A DNA stretch of 53,311 nt from Sphingobacteriia bacterium (GTDB lineage Bacteria; Bacteroidota; Bacteroidia; B-17B0; Aurantibacillaceae). Shown here piece by piece: positions 1 through 8,774 of the stretch. The stretch spans positions 1-53,311 of the forward strand of contig RFNG01000106.1 in the NCBI GenBank assembly GCA_009927275.1, in the 5' to 3' direction. The translations under genes and the position numbers were made by a program. The stretch's first letter is position 1. Each line of letters starts with the position of its first letter. The notes below the pieces were generated by a model, which was not told the DNA's origin, ran no database searches, and saw nothing but the letters and a program-made list of their open reading frames with translations.

Positions 1-1
1 C

Positions 2-375
2 GGTGAATATTCACTGGTTAAAGCTGCACGAAGTATAATGCAAAGGGGACCTCATACCGTTATAATTAAAAAAGGTGAACACGGGCCTTGCTCTTTAATG
101 CCAAAGAGGTATTTTTTGCACCTGCCCTACCCCTTGAAGATGTTTTTGATCCTACAGGTGCGGGCGATAGTTTTGCAGGTGGTTTTATTGGGTTTCTTGA
201 GTCGCAGCAGCGATACGATTTTAATGCCATGAAACAGGCTCTTATTGCAGGCAGTGCACTGGCCAGTTTTACGGTTGAGGCTTTTGGAACACAACGCCTA
301 AGTGCATTAAGCTCTGATGAACTTGAAACACGTATTAAGGCATTTTCAGATTTAGTACATTACAAGACCTTGTAA
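2..375 (+). pseudogene. PfkB-family sugar/nucleoside kinase, 3' part, frameshifted
   Basis: This is the C-terminal part of a ribokinase/PfkB-family kinase, which phosphorylates a sugar or nucleoside using ATP; its 5' end lies outside the window. From base 2 the frame reads GEYSLVKAAR...IIKKGEHG. It then continues one frame away from about base 85 as ALLFNAKEVFFAPALP and DPTGAGDSFAGGF, the family's C-terminal signature with the catalytic Asp in GAGD. The join needs one extra base in the GGG run at 83-85, so one G is probably missing. Without it the first frame runs into unrelated residues. Both flanks look well conserved, so this is either a very recent mutation or a sequence error. The exact substrate cannot be told from this fragment. 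The stop at 373-375 lies 30 bases before the next gene. Confidence 0.8.
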
Positions 376-393
376 TACTAAAACCACTATACT

Positions 394-401
394 TACGTTT
401 T
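394..401 (+). promoter_or_regulatory. Possible -7 promoter box before porW
   Basis: TACGTTTT, 4 bases before the ATG at 406. It is a weak match to the Bacteroidota -7 consensus TAnnTTTG, with no clear -33 element. It is listed because similar boxes sit at the same place before many genes here. Confidence 0.25.
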
Positions 402-405
402 AAAA

Positions 406-3033
406 ATGGTGTACAAGGGTTTTGTAATACTTTTATGTAGCAGTTTTATTATGGGATGTAGTACCCATAAAAACACATTTGTACATCGTGGTTTTCATAA
501 TTTAACCAACCGGTTTAACGGGTATTATTATTCCTGTGAAAATATAAACGAGGGAATTTACAAAATAGAAAAAAATCATAAAGCCCTATATGATCAGCTT
601 TTACCAGTTTTTATCTTTCCTAATAAGGATGATGCCAAAACCACGTTTCCTGAGTTTGATAAAGCCATTAAAAAATCATCTATTTGTATACAACGGCATA
701 CTATTAAAAATGAAAATGGTCAAGAAATACCTGAGGCCGGAAAATGGATAGATAATAACTGGATTAACATCGGTATTGCTCATTTTTACAAACACGAATT
801 ATTTTCTGCAATTGAAAATTTTGATTATGTAATACGAACCTATACCCAATCACAAGACAGGTATTGGGCCATGTACTGGATTTGCAGAGTGTATCATGAA
901 CTGGGCTCCACCGTTTCATCAGAACCCTATCTTAATCAGTTAAAATCGTCTCGTCATTTGCCCAAAGCACTTAAACACTGTTTGCCGGCATTAATTGCTG
1001 AATTTTATATTAAACGCAATCAACCCGAAGAAGCTGCTAAGTGTCTTCAAAATCACTTACAAAACCAAAAACGAGGTGCATCCGCAAAATCTAAAATGGA
1101 ATTGGCACGCCTTGCATTTATTTGCGGGCAATTGTTTGAACAAATGGGTAATTTAAAAGCAGCTACCCGCCAGTTCGAATGGGCTTTAAAACTTAAACCC
1201 AATTTTGAACTTGAATTTTATGCAACAATTCGATTGTGCCGAATGCCGGCAGCATCTGACATCATATTGGCTAAAACCCGAAAAAAACTTTTAAAAATGA
1301 TTAGTGAAAATAAAAACACGGAGTATGCAGATGTAATATACTATACGCTGGGGCTTTTAGAAGAACGATCACAGCATGATGTTGAAGCGGTATCGTGGTT
1401 TAAAAAATCAGTTCGGGTAAGTCAGCAAAATACCAATCAAAAAGGTTTGTCTTATATGAAACTAGGTGCGTATTATTATAAAAAACGAGATTACATGGTA
1501 TCAGGATTTTATTACGACAGTACGGTGCAATTTTTATCTAAAACACATCCCGAATATATAGCAGCATCATTAGTAAAGAAAACACTTAAACAACTTATAT
1601 TTCATACACAGCGCATTGAAACAACGGATAGTTTACAAAAATTAGCGCAATTACCAGAACCTGAACGTACCGCACAAATTACGCAGATACTACAAAAGCA
1701 ACAAAAAGCAATTGAAGAACAGCGTAAAGCAGCCCTTGAACGAAACAAAACCCTTAATACCGGTTTTTCAAATACCAACGGTGGTAATACACCGTTTACA
1801 GCCAATGCAGGTACTTTTTATTTTTATAATCCTAATACTGTAGCTATTGGTATTGCAGAATTTTCAAAAAAATGGGGAAACCGACCCCTTGAACCGCAAT
1901 GGCGCAGAAGCAATAAAACCATACAGCTTAAAGATGAGCTTGATACGCCTGTTGAAATACAAGACAATACCGAAAAACCATTTGATATAGAGGCTGCTGT
2001 AATGGCTGCATTAAAGCAATTGCCTTTAACTGACAGTTTAATGCAAGCCGGTAAATTAAACATCATTAAATCGTATTACGAATTAGGTTTAATTTACAAG
2101 GAAGAATTAAAAGATTACAACACCGCCAAAATTACCCTAGAAACGCTTAACAAACGATTTTCATCTCATATATATTTACCACAATCGTTGTTTTTACTTT
2201 ATAATATATATAATGCCCTGGCTGATGAGGTAAATGCAAACCGTTGCAAAATGCAATTAACATCTGATTTTCCCGATTCGGAATATGCCAAACGATTACT
2301 TCATCCTGAATTATTTTTAGTACAGTCTGTATCCAATGCAGAACTCTTAAAAACCTACAATAACATTTATAATGAATTTAAATTGGGTAATTGCGAAAAT
2401 GTTTTACGTAGCAGCGAAGCATTTAAAAAAGAATCAGGACCATTTATGGCAGCAGAATTACAATTTTTAAATATGCTTTGCAGCTGTAAAAACCAACCCA
2501 AAGATACCCTGGTAAACAAATTAAACCACATAATTAAAATGTATCCAAAAACAAAAGTGGCCGAAGAGTGTACAATAATAATTAACGGATTACAAAACTT
2601 TAAAACGTATGAAGCTATTAACCCCATTATACCAAAACCGGTTGTTTATTCGCCCGATTCAATGTATTTTTTTAAAGATACGGCACATTCTGTAATTATG
2701 TTGTTGCCTGATAAAGCCACTCAAATTTTACTTTTTAAGCAACGCTTAATGCAATTTAATTCCACATATTATTCAAATGCCACATTTTCTATTAGTACCA
2801 TGCTGTTTAATTCTGAAAAGCAAGCGCTAGTAGTTCATGGATTTAATTCGGCAGACCAAAGCGTATCATATTATAAAAATATTAATTCGGAAACTACGTT
2901 ATTTACCGAACCATTAAACAAACAAGTCATTGATATTTGGCCTATAGCAGATCATAACATTAAAGTATTTTATAAACGTAAAAGCATTAATCAATTGCAA
3001 GAACATTTTAATACACATTATTTACGCTTATAA
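406..3033 (+). CDS. porW: T9SS/gliding lipoprotein, PorW/SprE-like TPR protein
   Basis: Predicted lipoprotein of 875 residues with a signal peptide ending in a lipobox (FIMGC, Cys18). Residues about 25-60 (FHNLTNRFNGYYYSCENINEG) match the characteristic N-terminus of PorW/SprE, the periplasmic TPR lipoprotein needed for type IX secretion and gliding. Helical TPR-like repeats fill about 100-400 (for example WINIGIAHFYKHELFSAIENF), followed by a Gln/Lys-rich coiled segment near 420-450 and a second helical repeat region. The length fits the family, usually about 800-900 residues. The stop codon overlaps the start of atpZ (TAATG), so the genes are translationally linked. Family assignment is from recognised sequence pattern; the role is established for homologues, not shown here. 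Confidence 0.8.
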   Translation: MVYKGFVILLCSSFIMGCSTHKNTFVHRGFHNLTNRFNGYYYSCENINEGIYKIEKNHKALYDQLLPVFIFPNKDDAKTTFPEFDKAIKKSSICIQRHTIKNENGQEIPEAGKWIDNNWINIGIAHFYKHELFSAIENFDYVIRTYTQSQDRYWAMYWICRVYHELGSTVSSEPYLNQLKSSRHLPKALKHCLPALIAEFYIKRNQPEEAAKCLQNHLQNQKRGASAKSKMELARLAFICGQLFEQMGNLKAATRQFEWALKLKPNFELEFYATIRLCRMPAASDIILAKTRKKLLKMISENKNTEYADVIYYTLGLLEERSQHDVEAVSWFKKSVRVSQQNTNQKGLSYMKLGAYYYKKRDYMVSGFYYDSTVQFLSKTHPEYIAASLVKKTLKQLIFHTQRIETTDSLQKLAQLPEPERTAQITQILQKQQKAIEEQRKAALERNKTLNTGFSNTNGGNTPFTANAGTFYFYNPNTVAIGIAEFSKKWGNRPLEPQWRRSNKTIQLKDELDTPVEIQDNTEKPFDIEAAVMAALKQLPLTDSLMQAGKLNIIKSYYELGLIYKEELKDYNTAKITLETLNKRFSSHIYLPQSLFLLYNIYNALADEVNANRCKMQLTSDFPDSEYAKRLLHPELFLVQSVSNAELLKTYNNIYNEFKLGNCENVLRSSEAFKKESGPFMAAELQFLNMLCSCKNQPKDTLVNKLNHIIKMYPKTKVAEECTIIINGLQNFKTYEAINPIIPKPVVYSPDSMYFFKDTAHSVIMLLPDKATQILLFKQRLMQFNSTYYSNATFSISTMLFNSEKQALVVHGFNSADQSVSYYKNINSETTLFTEPLNKQVIDIWPIADHNIKVFYKRKSINQLQEHFNTHYLRL

Positions 3034-3230
3034 TGTATAAACCCGATTCCAGTTTTATTAAATACAGTAGCATGGCATTTCAAATGCTGCTTATAATTTT
3101 TATTTTTACCGGTACCGGAAAATATACTGCTTCCTATATTGGCATAACTGAAAAAACAGCAATGGCAATTGGAGCCTTTACAGGTACTTGTGTTTCTATA
3201 GTATACATTATTCGTCAATTAAAAACATAA
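3033..3230 (+). CDS. atpZ: AtpZ/AtpI-family F0F1 ATP synthase accessory protein
   Basis: Small membrane protein of 65 residues with two predicted transmembrane helices (about 15-33 and 40-60) and the family pattern KYSSMAFQM at the start of the first helix. AtpZ/AtpI proteins are encoded at the head of ATP synthase operons. They are linked to assembly of the c-ring or to Mg/Ca transport. The ATG overlaps the preceding stop by one base, and its own stop overlaps the next ATG by one base, so three genes are coupled in a row. No ATP synthase structural gene follows: the next gene is uvrA on the other strand. The structural atp genes must therefore lie elsewhere. Confidence 0.75.
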   Translation: MYKPDSSFIKYSSMAFQMLLIIFIFTGTGKYTASYIGITEKTAMAIGAFTGTCVSIVYIIRQLKT

Positions 3231-3565
3231 TGTGGATTATGGCTTATATTATTTTGCCGCTTGCTGGTTTGTGTTGTGCATTTTTGTATTGGCCAGTGTA
3301 CGTAGGTCTGTTATGTTTATCTATACTAATGTTTTCGGCATTTAACCTAATAGATACCTATTTAATTACTAAACAAAAGCACCAGCAGCGGAGGATTCAA
3401 ATTTTATTGTTTAGTATAAGTGTTCGATTTATGGCAGCATTATTTGGGATATTAAGCATTAAAAAACTTTTTAACACACATCAGACACAAGCTATGATAA
3501 TTTTCAGTTTTGTGTTTGTGTATTATTGGCTGATATATGGAATTAAACGATTTAAAACCCTTTAA
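3230..3565 (+). CDS. Small four-helix membrane protein, AtpI-like position
   Basis: Predicted integral membrane protein of 111 residues with about four hydrophobic helices separated by short basic loops (KQKHQQRR near residue 47). The start is the ATG at 3230, which overlaps the atpZ stop (TAATG); an upstream in-frame start would overlap atpZ by 43 bases and is less likely. I do not recognise a specific domain. Proteins of this size and topology commonly sit between atpZ and atpB in Bacteroidota, so an ATP synthase assembly or ion-transport accessory role is a reasonable guess from position only. The last 14 bases overlap the 3' end of uvrA on the opposite strand. Confidence 0.65.
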   Translation: MWIMAYIILPLAGLCCAFLYWPVYVGLLCLSILMFSAFNLIDTYLITKQKHQQRRIQILLFSISVRFMAALFGILSIKKLFNTHQTQAMIIFSFVFVYYWLIYGIKRFKTL

Positions 3566-6335
3566 AATCTGATTTTAACGCTACGGCTGTTGGATTATTT
3601 TTAAGTTTCAATAAATCTGTAAGAACCCCTTCAAATAAAATATATCCGCCGCGTTTTCCGCCCTCCGGGCCCAAATCTATTATATAATCAGCAGCAGCAA
3701 TAATGTCAGTATTGTGTTCAATAACAATTACAGTATTACCCGTTTCAATAAATCGATACAAAACAGTAAGTAATTGTCGAATATCTTCAAAATGTAAACC
3801 CGTGCTGGGTTCATCTAGTATGTATACGGTTTTTCCGGTGCTTTTTCGGGCTAATTCGGAAGCTAATTTTATTCGTTGAGCCTCTCCACCACTTAATGTT
3901 GTTGCCGGTTGACCTAATTTAACATAACCCAATCCAACAGCCACAAGTGCGTTAAGTTTGTTATAAATATGGGGCTGGGCTTCAAAAATATGCGCAGCTT
4001 CCGAAATGGTGGCATCTAATATATCCGCTATGGATTTACCTTTGTATTTAACCTGTAAGGTATCCTTTACATAACGCTTTCCGCGACAAACAGTGCAACC
4101 AACAAGTACATCGGGTAAAAATTTCATTTCAATTACATTAACGCCTGCTCCACCACAAGCTTCGCAACGTCCACCTTTTACATTAAATGAAAAACGTCCC
4201 GGATTAAATCCTAAAACTTTAGCCTCAGGTAATGCAGCAAACAAATTGCGAATGTCTGTAAAAACCCCGGTGTATGTAGCCGGGTTACTTCGAGGCGTGC
4301 GACCAATGGGTTTTTGATCTACATTAATTACTTTATCTACCCATTCTAGTCCTGAAACCGATTGATACATTTGGGGCTCATGTTCTGCATTATGACAATG
4401 TTGAGCTAAAATGGGATATAAAGTTTCATTAATTAAAGTGCTTTTTCCGCTACCGCTTAAACCTGTAACACCAATAAAACAGCCCAGCGGAAATGTAACA
4501 TCAATATCTTTTAAATTATGTCCTCTACAACCCTTAAGGCGTATGGATTTGGACTTAGAAATTGAAGTTTTGGATGTTATATTGGCTACCTTTAAATGCT
4601 GATTTAAATATTGGGCCGTAAGGGATTGTGTACGCAATAAATCCTTAATTGAGCCGGAGCTGATAACATGTCCGCCATGAATACCGGCACCCGGTCCAAT
4701 GTCAATTATATAATCGGATTCCAGCATCATTTCACGATCATGTTCAACAACCAAAACCGTATTACCGATATCGCGTAATTGTTTAAGCGATTGAATTAAT
4801 TTTTTATTATCTCGGGGATGTAATCCAATACTGGGCTCATCCAAAATATACAAAACACCAACCAATTTAGATCCAATTTGAGACGCCAGGCGAATCCTTT
4901 GGGACTCGCCTCCACTTAAGGTTTGTGAGGATAAATGCAATTGTAAGTAATCTAATCCAACATCCATTAAAAATCCAATACGTTGTTCTAGTTCTTTAAA
5001 TAATTCAGTGGCAACGGTTTTTGAAAATTTATCTAAAGCCGCTGGTGTGTTTTTAATCCATTGTTGCAATTCCTCAAAATCCATACAGCTTAATTCGTGG
5101 ATGGACTTATGGTGTATTTTATATAACAGGGCCTCAGGCTTTAAGCGGCTTCCATTACAAGTTATACAACTACGTTGATGTTTTAAATGCGACCACATAT
5201 CATCTTCTTCAGAATCATCAACAAGTATATCCCAATAGCTGAGTATACCTTTAAATGATTTAGAATTGCCATGCAATAGCTGCATTTTAAATGTATTACT
5301 AAACTGCTTAACGTTGCTCGACCAAGAAAAGCCTTCGGACTTTAAAAATAGATCCAATTCTGGAATAACTGCTTTTGGATATTTAGATTTTGAGTTAAAA
5401 AACACTAAGCCCCCGTCCTGAAGCGATTTGTTTTTATCAGGAAAAATTTTGTCAATATTCCAATCGGAAGTATAGCCTAACCCTTCACATGACGTGCAAC
5501 AACCATATGGTGAATTAAATGAAAATACATTGGGGGACGGCGCATCATAACTTATGCCCGAATCTGCACACATCCAGTGTAAACTAAAATAGCGGCAAAC
5601 GTTGGAATTATCTGGTAAAACAAGTATGGTACCGGTTCCCATTTTTAAAGCAGTATCAAGCGACTGAAAAACACGATTATAGTTGCGCGTTGTAACATCT
5701 AAACGATCTATAACAATTTCAATATCATGTACCTTATAACGGTCTAGTGTTAAACCAGCATTTAATTCTACAATTTGCCCATCGATGCGGGCTTTTAAAA
5801 ACCCCTTTTTTCTGTAGCTTTCAAATAACTCACGGTAGTGTCCTTTTCTGGAGCGCACTACCGGTGCTAAAAGGGTTATGTATTGATTTTTATAGGTTTC
5901 GCACAATAAGTCTTTAATCTGTTGATTGGTATAGCGCTGCATTGGTTTACCCGTTACAGGTGAATCTGGAATTGCAATACGCGCATATAATAATCTTAAA
6001 AAATCATAGATTTCGGTAATGGTGCCTACCGTAGATCGTGGATTTGAAGAAACTGTTTTTTGTTCAATGGCAATAACCGGACTCAAACCACTAATTCGAT
6101 CCACGTCCGGGCGTTTTAAGGCACCTAAAAAATTTCGTGCGTAGGCAGAAAATGTTTCTAGGTATCGGCGCTGTCCTTCAGCAAATATGGTGTCAAAAGC
6201 CAATGACGATTTTCCACTACCGCTTAACCCTGTTAACACTACAAGTTTATTACGAGGTACGGCAATGGTTATATTTTTTAAATTGTGTTCACGAGCGCCT
6301 TCAATATAAATACATTCAGAATCTGTTGTAATCAT
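3552..6335 (-). CDS. uvrA: Excinuclease ABC subunit A
   Basis: UvrA is the damage-recognition ATPase of nucleotide excision repair. It works as a dimer and loads UvrB at lesions. The 927-residue protein has the expected two ABC ATPase halves: Walker A GLSGSGKSSLAFDT near residue 35 and [10 protein letters not shown] near 628. ABC signatures LSGGESQRIRLA and LSGGEAQRIKLA are each followed by LDEPS. The zinc motifs CCTSCEGLGY and CEACGGAG...CTVCRGKRY are present. Length is typical (about 930-950). The start overlaps the stop of the O-antigen ligase-like gene (ATGA), so uvrA appears to be the last gene of a surface-polysaccharide transcription unit. Its 3' end overlaps the opposite-strand membrane protein gene by 14 bases. 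Confidence 0.98.
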   Translation of the reverse strand: MITTDSECIYIEGAREHNLKNITIAVPRNKLVVLTGLSGSGKSSLAFDTIFAEGQRRYLETFSAYARNFLGALKRPDVDRISGLSPVIAIEQKTVSSNPRSTVGTITEIYDFLRLLYARIAIPDSPVTGKPMQRYTNQQIKDLLCETYKNQYITLLAPVVRSRKGHYRELFESYRKKGFLKARIDGQIVELNAGLTLDRYKVHDIEIVIDRLDVTTRNYNRVFQSLDTALKMGTGTILVLPDNSNVCRYFSLHWMCADSGISYDAPSPNVFSFNSPYGCCTSCEGLGYTSDWNIDKIFPDKNKSLQDGGLVFFNSKSKYPKAVIPELDLFLKSEGFSWSSNVKQFSNTFKMQLLHGNSKSFKGILSYWDILVDDSEEDDMWSHLKHQRSCITCNGSRLKPEALLYKIHHKSIHELSCMDFEELQQWIKNTPAALDKFSKTVATELFKELEQRIGFLMDVGLDYLQLHLSSQTLSGGESQRIRLASQIGSKLVGVLYILDEPSIGLHPRDNKKLIQSLKQLRDIGNTVLVVEHDREMMLESDYIIDIGPGAGIHGGHVISSGSIKDLLRTQSLTAQYLNQHLKVANITSKTSISKSKSIRLKGCRGHNLKDIDVTFPLGCFIGVTGLSGSGKSTLINETLYPILAQHCHNAEHEPQMYQSVSGLEWVDKVINVDQKPIGRTPRSNPATYTGVFTDIRNLFAALPEAKVLGFNPGRFSFNVKGGRCEACGGAGVNVIEMKFLPDVLVGCTVCRGKRYVKDTLQVKYKGKSIADILDATISEAAHIFEAQPHIYNKLNALVAVGLGYVKLGQPATTLSGGEAQRIKLASELARKSTGKTVYILDEPSTGLHFEDIRQLLTVLYRFIETGNTVIVIEHNTDIIAAADYIIDLGPEGGKRGGYILFEGVLTDLLKLKNNPTAVALKSDFKGF

Positions 6336-7801
6336 GGCTTAGGTAAAGATTGAGATGCTTTATAATCATATACCATTAAAACGGCAACAAAGGCCCAAAA
6401 CGGGAAGGCTAATTTGTCGGTATCTAAAAAATTATTAAAAAACCCATGCACTATATATGTGATGCAACCTAAAAAAAACCCTAAAGATAATAGACGCTCG
6501 TCTTTATGCTGTAATTTATAGTGAATGCGAAATCCCATATTTATAATAATTAACATGCCAATGGCCATAATACTTAATCCTGGCCAACCTTGTTCGGCTA
6601 ATGGACCCAAATATTCGCTGTGGGCATTTCCATTGTCACCAAAATTAGTACTGATTATTGTTAACTGATCGCTGCGCTGAAAAGGAGCATATTGAAACAT
6701 GTAGGTGCCCGGCCCCCAGCCTAAAAAAGGTTTTTCATGCCACATACGTATGGCACAATTCCATCGGTTGATACGTTCACGGTTAGACGCATCAGTTGAA
6801 ATATTAGAAACAGACTCCACATTATTAGAAAAGCCACCTTCAGCATCCGTATTGTTTTTACCTAGCAGTAAAAGTATTTCGGTTTGAAACATAAAAAAAA
6901 CCAATACAGCTGCTAGTACTGTAAAAGCTATAGCACGAAATGAAATTTTAAGCCATAACAGAAATGCTGTTACAGAAGCCACTACAATACTCAGCCAGCC
7001 GGCACGTGCAAAAGATAATACCAATGCCAATAAAAGTATTACAAGCACCAATATGTATGCTATTCGTTTTAAATGTGATGTGTTTGATATAAGGCTTAAA
7101 CAAAAAAACACAGGAATAAACATGGCCAATACCGCTCCATAGGCAGTATGGTCATTATAAAAAGGAGAAACCACCCAATCGGCTGCTTTATCGTTAAAAT
7201 TAAATTGGGCGTGCGTTATTAATGTATACGTAATAACTATAATTAAACCAGCTGTATAAAAATAAACAAATTGATATATAAATTTAGGATTTTGAAAAAT
7301 CCAAAGTCCTAAAACCAAAGCCGCATTAATAAACCATAGCCTACTAATACATTGTTTTAATGAAACAATAAACATAGTACTTGTTAGGGATGTTAGCAGC
7401 ATCCAAAGCAATTGCACGATTATAAACCACAAAACGGCATGTTTATTAAATGCTTTAGGAACTAAAGAGGAATGGGAGTTAAAAAAATGTGCAAGTAGCA
7501 AGCCTGCCATTAATGGTTCGGTTGGAATACTTAAATCCAGTGATTCTAAAAGACCCAATTCTTTTAGTCCAACCGCTAAGGGTGTAAACATGCATAAGAC
7601 TAAAAAAACCTTTGTATAATCGGTCCAAAACCAATAAACAACCAATAAAAATACTGGCAGTAAAAACAATATATAACTAACTGTTTTAGAAAATATAAGA
7701 TACAGCAAAAGGGCTATAGCAAAATATGCTACAATTCCAATTCCTAAAAAGGTGGCCGTAAAAGCCTTAGATAGTATTTTAAACCGTGCTGTTTGAAGCA
7801 T
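6332..7801 (-). CDS. O-antigen ligase/polymerase family membrane protein
   Basis: Polytopic membrane protein of 489 residues with about 10-12 hydrophobic helices. It contains the O-antigen ligase (WaaL/Wzy_C) signature region: a large loop with WGPGTYMFQYAP and then GNAHSEYLGPLAEQGWPGL, holding the family's conserved His. It probably transfers or polymerises surface polysaccharide on the periplasmic side of the inner membrane; ligase and polymerase cannot be separated by sequence alone. It lies between a Wzz-like protein (23-base overlap upstream) and uvrA (4-base ATGA overlap downstream). A flippase precedes both, which supports a Wzx/Wzz-type polysaccharide export unit. Confidence 0.85.
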   Translation of the reverse strand: MLQTARFKILSKAFTATFLGIGIVAYFAIALLLYLIFSKTVSYILFLLPVFLLVVYWFWTDYTKVFLVLCMFTPLAVGLKELGLLESLDLSIPTEPLMAGLLLAHFFNSHSSLVPKAFNKHAVLWFIIVQLLWMLLTSLTSTMFIVSLKQCISRLWFINAALVLGLWIFQNPKFIYQFVYFYTAGLIIVITYTLITHAQFNFNDKAADWVVSPFYNDHTAYGAVLAMFIPVFFCLSLISNTSHLKRIAYILVLVILLLALVLSFARAGWLSIVVASVTAFLLWLKISFRAIAFTVLAAVLVFFMFQTEILLLLGKNNTDAEGGFSNNVESVSNISTDASNRERINRWNCAIRMWHEKPFLGWGPGTYMFQYAPFQRSDQLTIISTNFGDNGNAHSEYLGPLAEQGWPGLSIMAIGMLIIINMGFRIHYKLQHKDERLLSLGFFLGCITYIVHGFFNNFLDTDKLAFPFWAFVAVLMVYDYKASQSLPKP

Positions 7802-8774
7802 GTTGTCTTTTAAACAGTAGAATCGTTAAAAGCAATACATTTGCGGAAATTACGCAACATAGTACCCATAATATACGTACCGGTCGTGCCTTGTAAGGAT
7901 TTGGATATGCGGTTTGCGCAACAAACTCAATGGGTATCAGCGTTCTGTTATTTGCCAAGGCTTCGTCATATTTCATTTTTATATCAGGATATTTGGCGGA
8001 ATATTTATCCAGATTATCTTTTGTGTTTTGATAAGCAGATCCGTACTTCTTTAAAGTATCCAGTTGCGCTGATAATCTGCGAGCTGCTGATTCATCGCCT
8101 TTTTCAAGTGCTTTGGCATAACTTTTAGAATAGGCTTTAACCTGCTCTTTGTAGTGCAGCACACCACGTTGTCTTAATGTATTTAAACTATCTTCAAGTG
8201 TTTTCATGCGATTTAATGTTAAATCGTATTCTTCTTTTACAATTCGAACAACCTGCGAGGTTATTTTTGAATTCATGTCTTTACGAATCGAATCGCAGTA
8301 TGAGACAATTGCATTGGCAATATCTGCAGCCGATTGCGGTGCCCTATCGTATACTTCAATTTTAATACTGTTAAATTCAGTACGTTTAATACTTACCATT
8401 TCATTCCATTCCAATTTTAAATAATGCAGAGCAAATGAAGTGTCTTTAATATTCCAACGTGTCCATAAATTAAAACGTTTAGCAAGCCGAAATTTTAAAT
8501 CGTCACTGTTTAATAATTGCAGCACTTTTTCACAATCATCAGCATCTCCAAACATCAAATAATCTTCCTGATTACCGGCATTAGCCTCAATTACAAGTTT
8601 AGAAACTGAAAACTGACGTCCCGGAAATATAATACTGGTTGATTTGTATTGTTTGGGTAATAAAAAAGTAAAACCAAATGATAAGAATGCAACTCCTATA
8701 CTAACATAGCTAAAAGTTTTATAATGCTGTTTTAAAATGTACCAAATGGGTTTAATGTTGAGCGTGTTTGTCAT
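7779..8774 (-). CDS. Wzz-type chain-length determinant protein
   Basis: Protein of 331 residues with the polysaccharide co-polymerase layout. There is an N-terminal transmembrane helix (about 20-38, ending in LLPKQYKSTSIIFPG), a long periplasmic part with coiled-coil character (about 165-260, KEEYDLTLNRMKTLEDSLNT) and a C-terminal helix (about 300-322). A Pro-rich segment (PNPYKARPVR) precedes the last helix, as in Wzz proteins. These proteins set the modal length of O-antigen or exopolysaccharide chains together with a Wzy polymerase. It overlaps the flippase gene by 23 bases and the ligase/polymerase gene by 23 bases, consistent with a single operon. There is no tyrosine-kinase domain. Confidence 0.82.
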   Translation of the reverse strand: MTNTLNIKPIWYILKQHYKTFSYVSIGVAFLSFGFTFLLPKQYKSTSIIFPGRQFSVSKLVIEANAGNQEDYLMFGDADDCEKVLQLLNSDDLKFRLAKRFNLWTRWNIKDTSFALHYLKLEWNEMVSIKRTEFNSIKIEVYDRAPQSAADIANAIVSYCDSIRKDMNSKITSQVVRIVKEEYDLTLNRMKTLEDSLNTLRQRGVLHYKEQVKAYSKSYAKALEKGDESAARRLSAQLDTLKKYGSAYQNTKDNLDKYSAKYPDIKMKYDEALANNRTLIPIEFVAQTAYPNPYKARPVRILWVLCCVISANVLLLTILLFKRQHASNSTV

